A stretch of 64,000 nucleotides of DNA from assembly GCA_046485045.1 (NCBI GenBank), contig JAWOHT010000200.1, positions 66,162 to 130,161 of the forward strand, in the 5' to 3' direction. Below, one piece after another: positions 27,770 through 36,058 of the stretch. The notes under the pieces were generated by a model. The model was not told the origin of the DNA. It did no database searches and saw nothing but the letters and a program-made list of their open reading frames with translations. The DNA is from JAFGPL01 sp046485045 (GTDB lineage: Bacteria > Bacteroidota > Bacteroidia > Bacteroidales > UBA10428). The translations under genes and the position numbers were made by a program. Positions within the stretch are counted from its first letter, which is position 1, and each line of letters starts with the position of its first letter.

Positions 27770-30424
27770 CTAACGATAGTTTTCTTTAAAAAACATCAGG
27801 TATCTACCGGCAAGTTTATCGGTTTTTAAGATTTCAAGGTTGGCAGCTGTTATTGCAAACATTATCATGTTTTCGGTTGGAATATCTTTAAAAATATCCT
27901 TATTGGCCATCACCATATTGAAATATTCAACCGACTGGTTTTTATCTTGAAACTGTCTTACAGTTAAAAGAGACTGTTCATTATTTAGTTCTACATTTTC
28001 AATTTTCAGGTTTAAGACATCAAAATAGTCGAGGTTGAAGTTAATGATATTGAAAATCATCTGATTTATATTCAGTCCTTTGGGTACGACAAATGCAAAA
28101 TAGTGAATAGCGTTGTCGTTGGCTTCGTACAATTTCAGTGCGATTTCCTTATCTTCATCAGCCTTCATTTCTGGTTTTTCTTTATCAAGATAGGCAACAA
28201 TGTTTTTTGCATCTTCAGAAACCTCGGTACCGGGGTATTTAGAGATGATTTCCAGAAGATTGTCCCTGAAGGTTTTGATATCCTGTGTTCTGCCTGAACT
28301 CAATGCTCTAAGGTATGCAAACTTAGGTATAAGTATGTCATCGGGGAAATTGGCAAGTGCATGGTTGCAACGTGTAATAACTTCATTGAAATTATTATTT
28401 AAATACAAATCATAAGTTGCAGTATAATAGTATTTTACCTTGTTTTCCTCTTGTTCAAGTTCTTTAATAAAATTGGGGTTTGCAAGCAATTTTGCATTGG
28501 AACTGTTTGGATACAACTCGATGATTTTTGTCTTGTAAAATTCTGACATGGCCGTGTTGTTCTGAAGCTTGTACATTGTGTAAAGGTTATAATATGCCCG
28601 CAATGAATTGTCAGAACCGGGGTATCTCTTAATAAGCTCTTTGAACGATTCGGCTGCTTTCTCGGTATCTTTGAGGTCGTTTTTATAGACTAATCCCATA
28701 TTGTAAAGCGCCTGTTCAATTTTGCGGTGAGATTCGCTCATCATAGAATCATTTACAGGAATGTTCTTAAGGTAAAACTCCCTTGTCTTATTGCTTAATA
28801 CTTCATTTGCTTTCACCTCGCTGTCGGTAATAAATTCTGAACCCTCGGTCGGGGAAATCATGGTCGAGGTTGATTTCTCACGCCGGCGCCAGTTGTCTTC
28901 CAGCCTCCGGTTGCCCCATCGCAGCGAAAACTCTTTATAACCAAGACTTTTGGCTGTCTCGTTGTAAAAATACCAATTGCCTCCCGAAGCTGCCGTCCCG
29001 GTTGCTGCAGTGCCCAAAGATGATATCTCACGGCCAAACTGGGCATCAAGTAGCTTCTGTTGTTCAATCATTTTTTGTTCCTGCTCCTGATTTCTGAGGT
29101 CTTCTATAATGCCGTCTATCACAGCCAGTAAATCTTTTTCGCTTAACCGGGCAAGTTTTTGCACACTGTCTTCAAGGTGAACCGTGTTAATTTGCTTCAC
29201 AAGATTGGTAAGGTTCTTAGATTTGGCATATATAAGGTCGTAGCCCTTAAACTCAACATCGAGCTGCAATACAGCACTATCGTAGAAGGCTTGCGCGTTC
29301 ACATAATCGGGCATTTCATAATAAATATCTGCCAGTGTTAAGTACGAACGTGCCTTTTGATCTTTGTTGGTTGTATTGTACGAAACAGAGTATTTATATT
29401 GTTCAAGCGCTTTTGCAGTATTTCCCTCTTTTAAGGCAAGGTTACCAAGGGCATAGTAAATCTGGTCAAGGTAATCAATGTTTTTATCATCTTTTAGCAT
29501 CTTCATTAACTGGTTTTCGATATCTTTTACCTGTCCAAAGCCTTTTTCGTATGCCAGTGCAAGCGATATCTTTGCATTGAAGGCCATATCATAAGGGGGA
29601 TTCATTTTTATCACTTTACTGTAATACTCAGAGGCCATTTTAAGCTTACCGGTACGTTCATATATCTGGGCAAGAATATAGGCATACCGCACTTTCAGTT
29701 TTTTTATCCTAGAGTATTGAAGTGCTTTTTCAAGATAAGGGACAGCAGCATCAAGTTCCTTCTGCCTGATATGAAAATCGGCCATTGTAGGATATAAAAG
29801 TCTCTTCATGTAATTGGATAAACCTTCTTCGGCTTCTAGAGACCTAAGTATTTCTTTGGCATTGTTGAAGTCGTTTAACAGATTGTATACCCTTGCAAGC
29901 CAGATTCTTGTTTCAAGAAGTGTTTTTTCAGATTTATATTCATTAAGAATAAATAAAAATGTTTCTTTTGCTTTTTCGAATTCGTGCTTGTAAACCAATG
30001 CCTTGCCCATAAGCAGGTAATTATTGTCTACCCATTTGTTGTACTCTTTTTTGCTTAGAAATTCGCGTTGGCTCTCAGAAAGGGGCTTATTAGATTTGAT
30101 TTCGGGTTTCACAGTAATTGAATGCATACTCACCAGTTTCTCGGCTTTCTTAATTGCCCGGTCCATCTCAGAACTCACGCTACCGACAAGGGACTTGTCC
30201 TGATATAAAAAAACAGGGAGCAGTTCGGAATAGTTGTCTTTACTGTTTTCTATTATTGTTCTTTCACCCTTTTTAAGGCTTTCGGCACCATTAAAAAGCA
30301 CATTGTATTTTGAAGTGATGTTATGGTAAGTTCTGGTAATATATGTGTTTTTCTGGGTTGAGCAACCTGCAAGTACTAACCCAAGTGCAATGAATATCGT
30401 TAATTTTTTATTTCTAACTTTCAA
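27770..30424 (-). CDS. sprE: SprE/PorW: TPR lipoprotein of type IX secretion and gliding
   Basis: 884 residues. Signal peptide with lipobox (LVLAGC, Cys21) followed by the family-typical HNITSKYNVLFNGAESLKKGE. TPR repeats fill about 140-400 and 560-680, separated by a low-complexity Ala/Gly and Glu/Gln linker (about 440-480). SprE (PorW) is an outer-membrane-associated lipoprotein required for T9SS function, linking to the PorK/N ring. It lies directly upstream of porX, an arrangement that supports both calls. Confidence 0.9.
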   Translation of the reverse strand: MKVRNKKLTIFIALGLVLAGCSTQKNTYITRTYHNITSKYNVLFNGAESLKKGERTIIENSKDNYSELLPVFLYQDKSLVGSVSSEMDRAIKKAEKLVSMHSITVKPEIKSNKPLSESQREFLSKKEYNKWVDNNYLLMGKALVYKHEFEKAKETFLFILNEYKSEKTLLETRIWLARVYNLLNDFNNAKEILRSLEAEEGLSNYMKRLLYPTMADFHIRQKELDAAVPYLEKALQYSRIKKLKVRYAYILAQIYERTGKLKMASEYYSKVIKMNPPYDMAFNAKISLALAYEKGFGQVKDIENQLMKMLKDDKNIDYLDQIYYALGNLALKEGNTAKALEQYKYSVSYNTTNKDQKARSYLTLADIYYEMPDYVNAQAFYDSAVLQLDVEFKGYDLIYAKSKNLTNLVKQINTVHLEDSVQKLARLSEKDLLAVIDGIIEDLRNQEQEQKMIEQQKLLDAQFGREISSLGTAATGTAASGGNWYFYNETAKSLGYKEFSLRWGNRRLEDNWRRREKSTSTMISPTEGSEFITDSEVKANEVLSNKTREFYLKNIPVNDSMMSESHRKIEQALYNMGLVYKNDLKDTEKAAESFKELIKRYPGSDNSLRAYYNLYTMYKLQNNTAMSEFYKTKIIELYPNSSNAKLLANPNFIKELEQEENKVKYYYTATYDLYLNNNFNEVITRCNHALANFPDDILIPKFAYLRALSSGRTQDIKTFRDNLLEIISKYPGTEVSEDAKNIVAYLDKEKPEMKADEDKEIALKLYEANDNAIHYFAFVVPKGLNINQMIFNIINFNLDYFDVLNLKIENVELNNEQSLLTVRQFQDKNQSVEYFNMVMANKDIFKDIPTENMIMFAITAANLEILKTDKLAGRYLMFFKENYR

Positions 30425-30540
30425 TGATTGAATATTTCTGTTATAACTACAAATTTTAAAACATATTTTATGTAACGCAAATTTTTTATTGCAAAGCCGG
30501 AAAATTTATTTTCAAAGGAGATTGAGTACCTGTCATTGCA

Positions 30541-30789
30541 TTAGCTCACTGCAACCAATTCCCTGAGCTGTGGAAGTTTTTTTCTTATGGCTTGTTCAAT
30601 TCCGGCTTTCAGGGTCATCATACTATACGGGCATCCGTTGCAGGCGCCTGTAAGGCGAACCTTTACCACCAGATCGTCGGTGATTTCAACCAGTTCAACG
30701 TCTCCTCCATCGGCCACGAGGTAAGGCCTTACCGTTTCAATGGCATCATTAACGGTCTTCACTATTTCATTTTTTCCCGGAGCCTTCAT
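30541..30789 (-). CDS. NifU-like C-terminal (Nfu) iron-sulfur scaffold protein
   Basis: 82 residues consisting only of the Nfu domain, with the cluster-binding C-x-x-C in GACNGCPYSMMTLKAGIE. It carries or transfers [4Fe-4S] clusters in the cytoplasm. It starts 11 bases after the Mrp-type ATPase gene, another cluster carrier, so the two form an iron-sulfur operon. The small size is normal for Bacteroidota Nfu proteins. Confidence 0.92.
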   Translation of the reverse strand: MKAPGKNEIVKTVNDAIETVRPYLVADGGDVELVEITDDLVVKVRLTGACNGCPYSMMTLKAGIEQAIRKKLPQLRELVAVS

Positions 30790-30800
30790 TTTGTTGTTTA

Positions 30801-31916
30801 TTAAAAATGTTTTTTTCCATGCACGATTGTCACTTTTTCGGTTGGGTTTAGTTCGCTGTTACGTTTGGTGACCTGAATAACAAGGTTATCTGCAATAGAC
30901 TTGAAAGCTTCGCTTGCCAGATCGTTTTTCAATACAGAGGGCATACCTTCATCACCGGCTTCCATAATGCTTTGCACGATTGGTATTTGCCCGAGAAATG
31001 GAACATTTAGCCTTGCAGCAAGATTTTTGCATCCGTCGCGTCCGAACAGGAAGTATTTTTTATCGGGTAATTCTTCGGGGGTAAACCACGACATATTTTC
31101 GATAAGGCCCAGCACCGGGACATTGATATTCTCATTTGCAAACATATTGATACCCTTTACTACATCGGCAAGGGCAACATTTTGCGGGGTGCTGACAATT
31201 ACTGCCCCTGTAACCGGCACTGTCTGTACGAGTGTCAGGTGTATGTCGCTGGTTCCCGGCGGTAGGTCGATAAACATGTAGTCAAGCTCGCCCCAGTCGG
31301 CATCTGTCATTAATTGTTTTAAAGCATTCGAAGCCATCGGCCCCCTCCAGATGGTGGCGTCTTCGTGGTCAACAAAAAATCCGATGGACAAGACTTTTAC
31401 CCCATACTGCTCAACAGGAATAATCAAATCGCGCCCATTTACCTTATGGGCATAGGGCTTGGAATTTTCGACCTTGAGCATTTTTGGTACCGATGGGCCA
31501 AAGATATCGGCATCAATTAATCCGGTACGAAAACCGGCTTTGGCAAAGGCAACTGCCAGGTTAACAGCAACTGTTGATTTTCCAACGCCGCCTTTTCCCG
31601 AAGCAATGGCCACAATGTTTTTTACTGTAGGTAATATCTCTGAAGATGAATTCTCAGATGAGGTTCTCTGCTCCTGATTAATAATTACCTCTGTTTCTGA
31701 GACTCCTTGCAGGGTATCTTTCAGAACTACCTCGCATGCCCTTTTAATAGAGTTTCTTAAAGGATCGTTAGCATTTTCAAAGTTTAAAACAACAACAGTT
31801 TTGTTGTCCTGAACAGTCACGTTTTTTACAATGCCTGCTTCGACTATGTTTCTCCCGCTGGCCGGATGAATCACCTGCTGTAGTAGTTCTTTGACCTGAT
31901 TTTCACTAATCGTCAT
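30801..31916 (-). CDS. mrp: Mrp/NBP35-type iron-sulfur cluster carrier ATPase
   Basis: 371 residues. An N-terminal MIP18/DUF59 domain (about 1-85) is followed by a deviant Walker A P-loop, ASGKGGVGKSTVAVNLA (near 105). Further family motifs are IDADIFGPSVPKML, IDLPPGTSDIHLTL and ENMSWF. The usual C-x-x-C of many ApbC proteins is not clear here (ENMSWFTPEELPDKKY). It loads or carries Fe-S clusters and is encoded with the Nfu scaffold. Confidence 0.93.
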   Translation of the reverse strand: MTISENQVKELLQQVIHPASGRNIVEAGIVKNVTVQDNKTVVVLNFENANDPLRNSIKRACEVVLKDTLQGVSETEVIINQEQRTSSENSSSEILPTVKNIVAIASGKGGVGKSTVAVNLAVAFAKAGFRTGLIDADIFGPSVPKMLKVENSKPYAHKVNGRDLIIPVEQYGVKVLSIGFFVDHEDATIWRGPMASNALKQLMTDADWGELDYMFIDLPPGTSDIHLTLVQTVPVTGAVIVSTPQNVALADVVKGINMFANENINVPVLGLIENMSWFTPEELPDKKYFLFGRDGCKNLAARLNVPFLGQIPIVQSIMEAGDEGMPSVLKNDLASEAFKSIADNLVIQVTKRNSELNPTEKVTIVHGKKHF

Positions 31917-31948
31917 TTAACTTGGCTTTGTGAAATATTGTTCGCCTG

Positions 31949-31956
31949 CAAATATA
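31949..31956 (-). promoter_or_regulatory. Promoter -7 box TATATTTG for mrp-nfu
   Basis: On the minus strand this reads TATATTTGC, an exact Bacteroidota -7 element, 33 bases before the mrp ATG. No TTG at the usual distance was found. Confidence 0.5.
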
Positions 31957-31973
31957 GCGATTATAATTCTTAT

Positions 31974-32306
31974 TTAGACTAATTCTTTATTAGGGTCCCA
32001 GAAGTACGCTTTAAAATCAACCACACAGTCATTGATTACCCTCACCCCCTCATTTTCAAGAAGTTCCTGCATTAGTTCTTCGTGCCTGAAGTGGTGTTTA
32101 CCGGTAAGCATGCCATAACGGTTTACAACCCTGTGGGCAGGTACAAAAATTTCCTGATTGTGGGAGGTATTGAGCGCCCAGCCTACCATGCGCGACGATT
32201 GCGACGAGCCCAGGTACCTGGCAATTGCGCCGTAAGATGTAACCCTTCCTGGCGGGATTTTCCGGGTGACATCAAAAACCATTTTAAAAAAATCATTGTC
32301 ACTCAT
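31974..32306 (-). CDS. Alkyltransferase-like protein (MGMT family without the active cysteine)
   Basis: 110 residues from the ATG at 32306. It has the DNA-binding HTH of O6-alkylguanine-DNA alkyltransferases (GRVTSYGAIARYLGSSQSSRMVGWAL). The active-site PCHRV reads PAHRVVN here, so the methyl-accepting Cys is replaced by Ala. Such ATL proteins bind alkylated guanine and hand it to nucleotide excision repair. The ATG overlaps the end of trmB by eight bases, which suggests translational coupling; a TTG five codons upstream is a less likely start. Confidence 0.88.
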   Translation of the reverse strand: MSDNDFFKMVFDVTRKIPPGRVTSYGAIARYLGSSQSSRMVGWALNTSHNQEIFVPAHRVVNRYGMLTGKHHFRHEELMQELLENEGVRVINDCVVDFKAYFWDPNKELV

Positions 32307-32997
32307 TATTAGAAAAATCAAGAATTGTTGTTTTGGCCGGTAACCTAAACCTGAGATAATGTATCTTTTTACCCATTTTCAGGTATTGATTTTCGTAGAA
32401 TGTTTGTATTTGTGCAGCCTCACAATCTGGGTGTGCCGTATACAGGTCATCTGTATTAAATTCTATCGGAAGGTTATTGAAAAGGGCAACCCGAAGGGTA
32501 TAATTGTATAAGTCCTGGTTATCGGTTTTGAGGTGGATTATTCCGTTATTTTTCAAAAAAGTTCTGTATAAGTTCAGAAAAACCGGTGAAGAAAGTCTTT
32601 TTCTTTTTTTCTTGGGCTGCGGGTCGGGAAATGTAAGCCATATTTCACTTATTTCATCCTCTTCAAAAAATGAGCGGGTAAATTCAATCCTTGTTCGAAG
32701 GAAAGCTGAATTGTGAATATTTTCTTCAAGAGCGGTTTTTGCGCCACGCCAAATCCTGGCTCCTTTGATGTCTACCCCGATAAAATTTACCTGGGGATAT
32801 TTCCTGGCAAGTCCGATGGTAAATTCTCCCTTACCGCACCCAAGTTCTACTGTTAACGGGAGGTTGTTCTCAAATATCTGCTCAGACCATTTGCCTTTTA
32901 ATGCATGATTTTCTCCGAAAATGTCTTTAAATCCCGACTGGATAACATTTTTAAAGGTTTTTAATTCGGCAAAGTGCGCAAGCTTCTTTTTGGGCAT
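32299..32997 (-). CDS. trmB: tRNA (guanine-N7-)-methyltransferase
   Basis: 232 residues. SAM-binding motif VELGCGKGEFTIGLA (near 53), the FIGVDIKGARIWRGAK block, and the signature WLTFPDPQPKKKRKRL followed by HLKTDNQDLYNY. It makes m7G46 in tRNAs. It lies in the ricT-like-gldH-trmB-ATL run, 13 bases after gldH. Confidence 0.96.
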   Translation of the reverse strand: MPKKKLAHFAELKTFKNVIQSGFKDIFGENHALKGKWSEQIFENNLPLTVELGCGKGEFTIGLARKYPQVNFIGVDIKGARIWRGAKTALEENIHNSAFLRTRIEFTRSFFEEDEISEIWLTFPDPQPKKKRKRLSSPVFLNLYRTFLKNNGIIHLKTDNQDLYNYTLRVALFNNLPIEFNTDDLYTAHPDCEAAQIQTFYENQYLKMGKKIHYLRFRLPAKTTILDFSNNE

Positions 32998-33010
32998 AAA
33001 TAAGGCGATT

Positions 33011-33487
33011 TTAATTCAGCGTTTCTACCCTTATGCCAATATCGCTGATCCCTTCCAGGTTCTGGTCCCACATTCCGTGTTGCAGGTTAAAGGTATAAAT
33101 TCCCCTGAAGGGAAATTTTATGTTTCTTTTGTATGGTACCTGTAAACTGTAAATACTACCTGCCCCTTTTCCATACCATCTTCCCGATTCATCGGCAAGT
33201 TGTATCTCGAATGTATCTTTTAACTGGTTTCCGTTTGGGGCAAAAGTGGTGATAAACAAAAAGATATTGCTATAAGGATAATCAGAAGATGTGCGGATGT
33301 TCAGGTAAATGTCATGCGGTCTTGTGGTATCGGCAATATTTGCATCAAATAGCAGGGTGTCTTTAAAGTTCCATGAGAAATCTTTGAATGCCACATTTCT
33401 CTCGAAAGTCACCCTGTTTTTACATGAAACCAGGCATAAAACAATTCCTGTTATAAGTATTATAATGGTCTTTCTCATTAATTTCAT
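33011..33487 (-). CDS. gldH: Gliding motility / T9SS lipoprotein GldH
   Basis: 158 residues. A signal peptide with lipobox (LCLVSC) is followed by a single beta-rich domain with the GldH features YPYSNIFLFITTFAPNG, GRWYGKGAGSIYSLQVPYK and the end strand GISDIGIRVE. GldH is an outer-membrane lipoprotein tied to gliding and T9SS in flavobacteria; it is also kept in non-gliding species. It starts four bases after the PSP1-domain gene, a common pairing in the phylum. An ATG three codons downstream is an alternative start. Confidence 0.9.
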   Translation of the reverse strand: MKLMRKTIIILITGIVLCLVSCKNRVTFERNVAFKDFSWNFKDTLLFDANIADTTRPHDIYLNIRTSSDYPYSNIFLFITTFAPNGNQLKDTFEIQLADESGRWYGKGAGSIYSLQVPYKRNIKFPFRGIYTFNLQHGMWDQNLEGISDIGIRVETLN

Positions 33488-33491
33488 TGAT

Positions 33492-34640
33492 TTATCTTCT
33501 TCTTCTCTTTATATGTATCTGTTTATTTGCTTTCCTGGGGGTCTCGGAAATCTTATCCTCGAACCTGGTTAAGCTTTCTTCTGAACCGACATTCACATAT
33601 TCAAGCATTGATTTTACATCAACGTTTTCAACACTTTCGAGTTTTTTTACCTTTATTCCCTTTTTGTTGAGTTCAATAATTTCTTTCACCTTTTCAACCG
33701 ACAGACAGGCAATATTCATTGGGGTATGCAGGTCGTATGAAAACCACATCAACCGTTTGAAAACATCAGTTTTTTGATGGTAGGCAGGTCCTGCTTCGGT
33801 TTGAAGCGGCAGGTCGGTATCGGGAAAATCTTCCTGGGCATCAAGGTATGCATCTACTTCATAATTAAGGCAGCATTTAAGTTTACCACATTGCCCGGCA
33901 AGTTTTTGCGGATTTAGCGATACACCCTGAAAACGGGCCGAGTTGGTGGTTACCGAGACAAAATTTGAGATACAGGTAGAACAACACAATTCGCGGCCAC
34001 AGGCACCAATACCGCCAATTCTGCCTGCTTCCTGTCTTGCGCCTATTTGCTTCATTTCTATCCTGATATGAAAACGTTCGGCAAGCTTTTTAATTAACTC
34101 CCTGAAGTCAACCCTGTCATCGGCTATGTAATAAAATATGGCTTTGGTACCATCGCCCTGATATTCCACATCGCCGATCTTCATGTCGAGGTTGAGGCTC
34201 ACAGCAATTTTGCGCGACTCGATCATAGTAGTGTGCTCAGCGGTTATGGCGGCCCGCCATTTATCAATGTCTGTAGGTTTGGCCTTCCGGTAGATTTTTT
34301 TAAGGTCATTTTCATCCAGCTTCACGTTTGACTTTTTCGTCTGTTCCTTTACAAGAAAACCTGTGAGCGATACAATGCCAATGTCGTGGCCTGGTGAAGA
34401 TTCCACAGCCACTATATCTCCAACTTTCAGCTTAAGTGTGTTGTTGGTTTTGTAATAGCCTTTTCGCGTGTTCTTAAAACGAACTTCAACAATGTCGCAT
34501 TGTTGATAATCTTCAGGAATATCTTTAAGATAGTTGTAAGTATCAAGTTTATAGCATCCGGTATTCTCACAAAATGTTATCTCGTTCGACGCGGTCATCA
34601 GGGATGAACATCCCCTTCCGTTTTGTCCACATTTACTCAT
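33492..34640 (-). CDS. ricT: PSP1-domain protein, RicT/YaaT-like
   Basis: 382 residues from the ATG at 34640 (MSKCGQNGRGCSSL); a TTG 19 codons upstream lies inside a promoter box. The PSP1 domain (about 40-270) contains the Cys motifs IGACGRELCCSTCISNF and QCGKLKCCLNYE, which in Bacillus RicT bind a [4Fe-4S] cluster within the RicAFT complex that assists RNase Y. The N-terminal CGQNGRGC adds two Cys. A Lys/Arg-rich tail ends the protein. RicA and RicF are not in this window, so the role here is inferred only from the family. Confidence 0.85.
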   Translation of the reverse strand: MSKCGQNGRGCSSLMTASNEITFCENTGCYKLDTYNYLKDIPEDYQQCDIVEVRFKNTRKGYYKTNNTLKLKVGDIVAVESSPGHDIGIVSLTGFLVKEQTKKSNVKLDENDLKKIYRKAKPTDIDKWRAAITAEHTTMIESRKIAVSLNLDMKIGDVEYQGDGTKAIFYYIADDRVDFRELIKKLAERFHIRIEMKQIGARQEAGRIGGIGACGRELCCSTCISNFVSVTTNSARFQGVSLNPQKLAGQCGKLKCCLNYEVDAYLDAQEDFPDTDLPLQTEAGPAYHQKTDVFKRLMWFSYDLHTPMNIACLSVEKVKEIIELNKKGIKVKKLESVENVDVKSMLEYVNVGSEESLTRFEDKISETPRKANKQIHIKRRRR

Positions 34641-34694
34641 TGTAATATATATTTTATCTGTCGGCTGAAAATGAAATACAATCACGCCGGTTTG

Positions 34695-34702
34695 CAAAAA
34701 TA
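34695..34702 (-). promoter_or_regulatory. Promoter -7 box TATTTTTG for the ricT-like operon
   Basis: The minus strand reads TATTTTTGC, an exact -7 match, about 55 bases before the ATG at 34640. It covers the TTG at 34697, arguing against that codon as the start. It probably serves the ricT-like, gldH, trmB and ATL genes. Confidence 0.5.
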
Positions 34703-34717
34703 ACCTTTTTTTTAATA

Positions 34718-35845
34718 TCAGTTTTTCAGGCAGGAAGAAAGCTTTATCCCAAGGTCAAGAAATATTATTTTATCGTAACCGTTGGCTTCAATATCGCGGT
34801 AGGCAAGGTTAAAGAGATTGTATATTTTCTTGATATTTCGCTGGTTGATAAAAGGATGGAACCTTTCTGAAAAATTCAGCTCATCATCAGTAAGGTAGGT
34901 GATCTCAGGCTGTTTTAGGTTTAAAACAAAATTTTGTCTTACAAGGTTCAGCGCGTATTCGATAAACCGCTTTTGCTGTTCCCGCCCGATATCAGATAAA
35001 TCATCCGTCATTTTTAAAAGCGATATTGCCTTACCCGTGTATGCAGCCCTCATGTATTCTCCGAACATATCAAAAAAATATTTCATCTCAACGCTTGAAT
35101 TAATGAGGTCCAGCGCCCGCTGGTAATTACCGTTCGAAAGGTGCAGCAGGTTCTCAACACGGGCTTGGGGCAGTTGGTGCATTTCAGCAAGCACTTTTCC
35201 AAGATCGTTATCATTTATCCCCGGAACTTTGATAATCTGTACCCTTGAGAGAATGGTCGGGAGAATTTCATGTATTGAGTCAGCCACCATTAATAAAATG
35301 GTGTTATCGGGAGGTTCTTCTATCAGCTTAAGCAAGGTGTTTGCGCATGATGGGTTCATTTTTTCAGGCAGCCAGATAATCATTATTTTGTAATCTGATT
35401 CGAAAGGCTTCAGGCTCAGTTTTTTCAAAATGTGCCTGCTTTCCTCCCTGCCAATAAGACCCTGTTTGTTTTCGATTTCAATAAACTCATACCATTGTGC
35501 CTCGCGCATATACGGGTTCTGTAACAAACAATTTCTCCATTCATTGACATAATCGCTGCTCACCGGGTCTTTGACAACCCTTTTGCTTGTGCTGACAGGA
35601 TACACAAAATGAAGGTCGGGATGGATAAACTTGTTGTATTTGTGACAACTCGTGCATGTACCGCAAGAATCATCCCCGGCTCTGTTCAAACAACTGATAT
35701 ATTGTGCATACGCCACTGCAAGCGGGAGGGTGCCACTGCCTTCGGGCCCGTGAAAAAGCAATGCATGTGCAATACGATTGTCTTTTACCGTTTGCAGCAG
35801 GTTTTCTTTTATACTTCTTTGTCCGATTATATCTTTAAACTGCAT
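34718..35845 (-). CDS. holB: DNA polymerase III delta-prime-type clamp-loader subunit
   Basis: 375 residues from the ATG at 35845 (MQFKDIIGQRSIKENLLQ); the frame stays open upstream but a promoter box lies there. AAA+ fold with a P-loop that has drifted (FHGPEGSGTLPLA, no Lys-Thr), normal for delta-prime, which does not hydrolyse ATP. It has four zinc-ligand cysteines in SCLNRAGDDSCGTCTSCH, and the sensor block CANTLLKLIEEPPDNTILL. It loads the beta clamp. Confidence 0.92.
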   Translation of the reverse strand: MQFKDIIGQRSIKENLLQTVKDNRIAHALLFHGPEGSGTLPLAVAYAQYISCLNRAGDDSCGTCTSCHKYNKFIHPDLHFVYPVSTSKRVVKDPVSSDYVNEWRNCLLQNPYMREAQWYEFIEIENKQGLIGREESRHILKKLSLKPFESDYKIMIIWLPEKMNPSCANTLLKLIEEPPDNTILLMVADSIHEILPTILSRVQIIKVPGINDNDLGKVLAEMHQLPQARVENLLHLSNGNYQRALDLINSSVEMKYFFDMFGEYMRAAYTGKAISLLKMTDDLSDIGREQQKRFIEYALNLVRQNFVLNLKQPEITYLTDDELNFSERFHPFINQRNIKKIYNLFNLAYRDIEANGYDKIIFLDLGIKLSSCLKN

Positions 35846-35851
35846 ACTGGG

Positions 35852-35859
35852 CAAAAGTA
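35852..35859 (-). promoter_or_regulatory. Promoter -7 box TACTTTTG at holB
   Basis: The minus strand reads TACTTTTGCC ending six bases before the holB ATG (35845), so the transcript would have almost no leader. A TTTG lies 24 bases upstream of the box, slightly longer than the usual spacing. Confidence 0.5.
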
Positions 35860-36019
35860 AAAAAATAGAACATATTTTTAAGCAAAGTAAAACATTTTTA
35901 AACGGGTAATGCCATTTCTCAAAAGAGATTAAAACCACTTATGCAGTGACACCTGTCTTATTGCGGGGAAAAATCAATCATTTAAAAATGTTTTATTTAT
36001 AGATTTTAATCATTTGTAT

Positions 36020-36027
36020 TAACTTTG
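36020..36027 (+). promoter_or_regulatory. Promoter -7 box TAACTTTG for pgk
   Basis: Exact TAnnTTTG match 31 bases before the pgk ATG. No TTG at about 19-21 bases upstream; the region there is T-rich. Confidence 0.5.
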
Positions 36028-36058
36028 TGATTTCTTTAACAAAACATACTTTATTACC

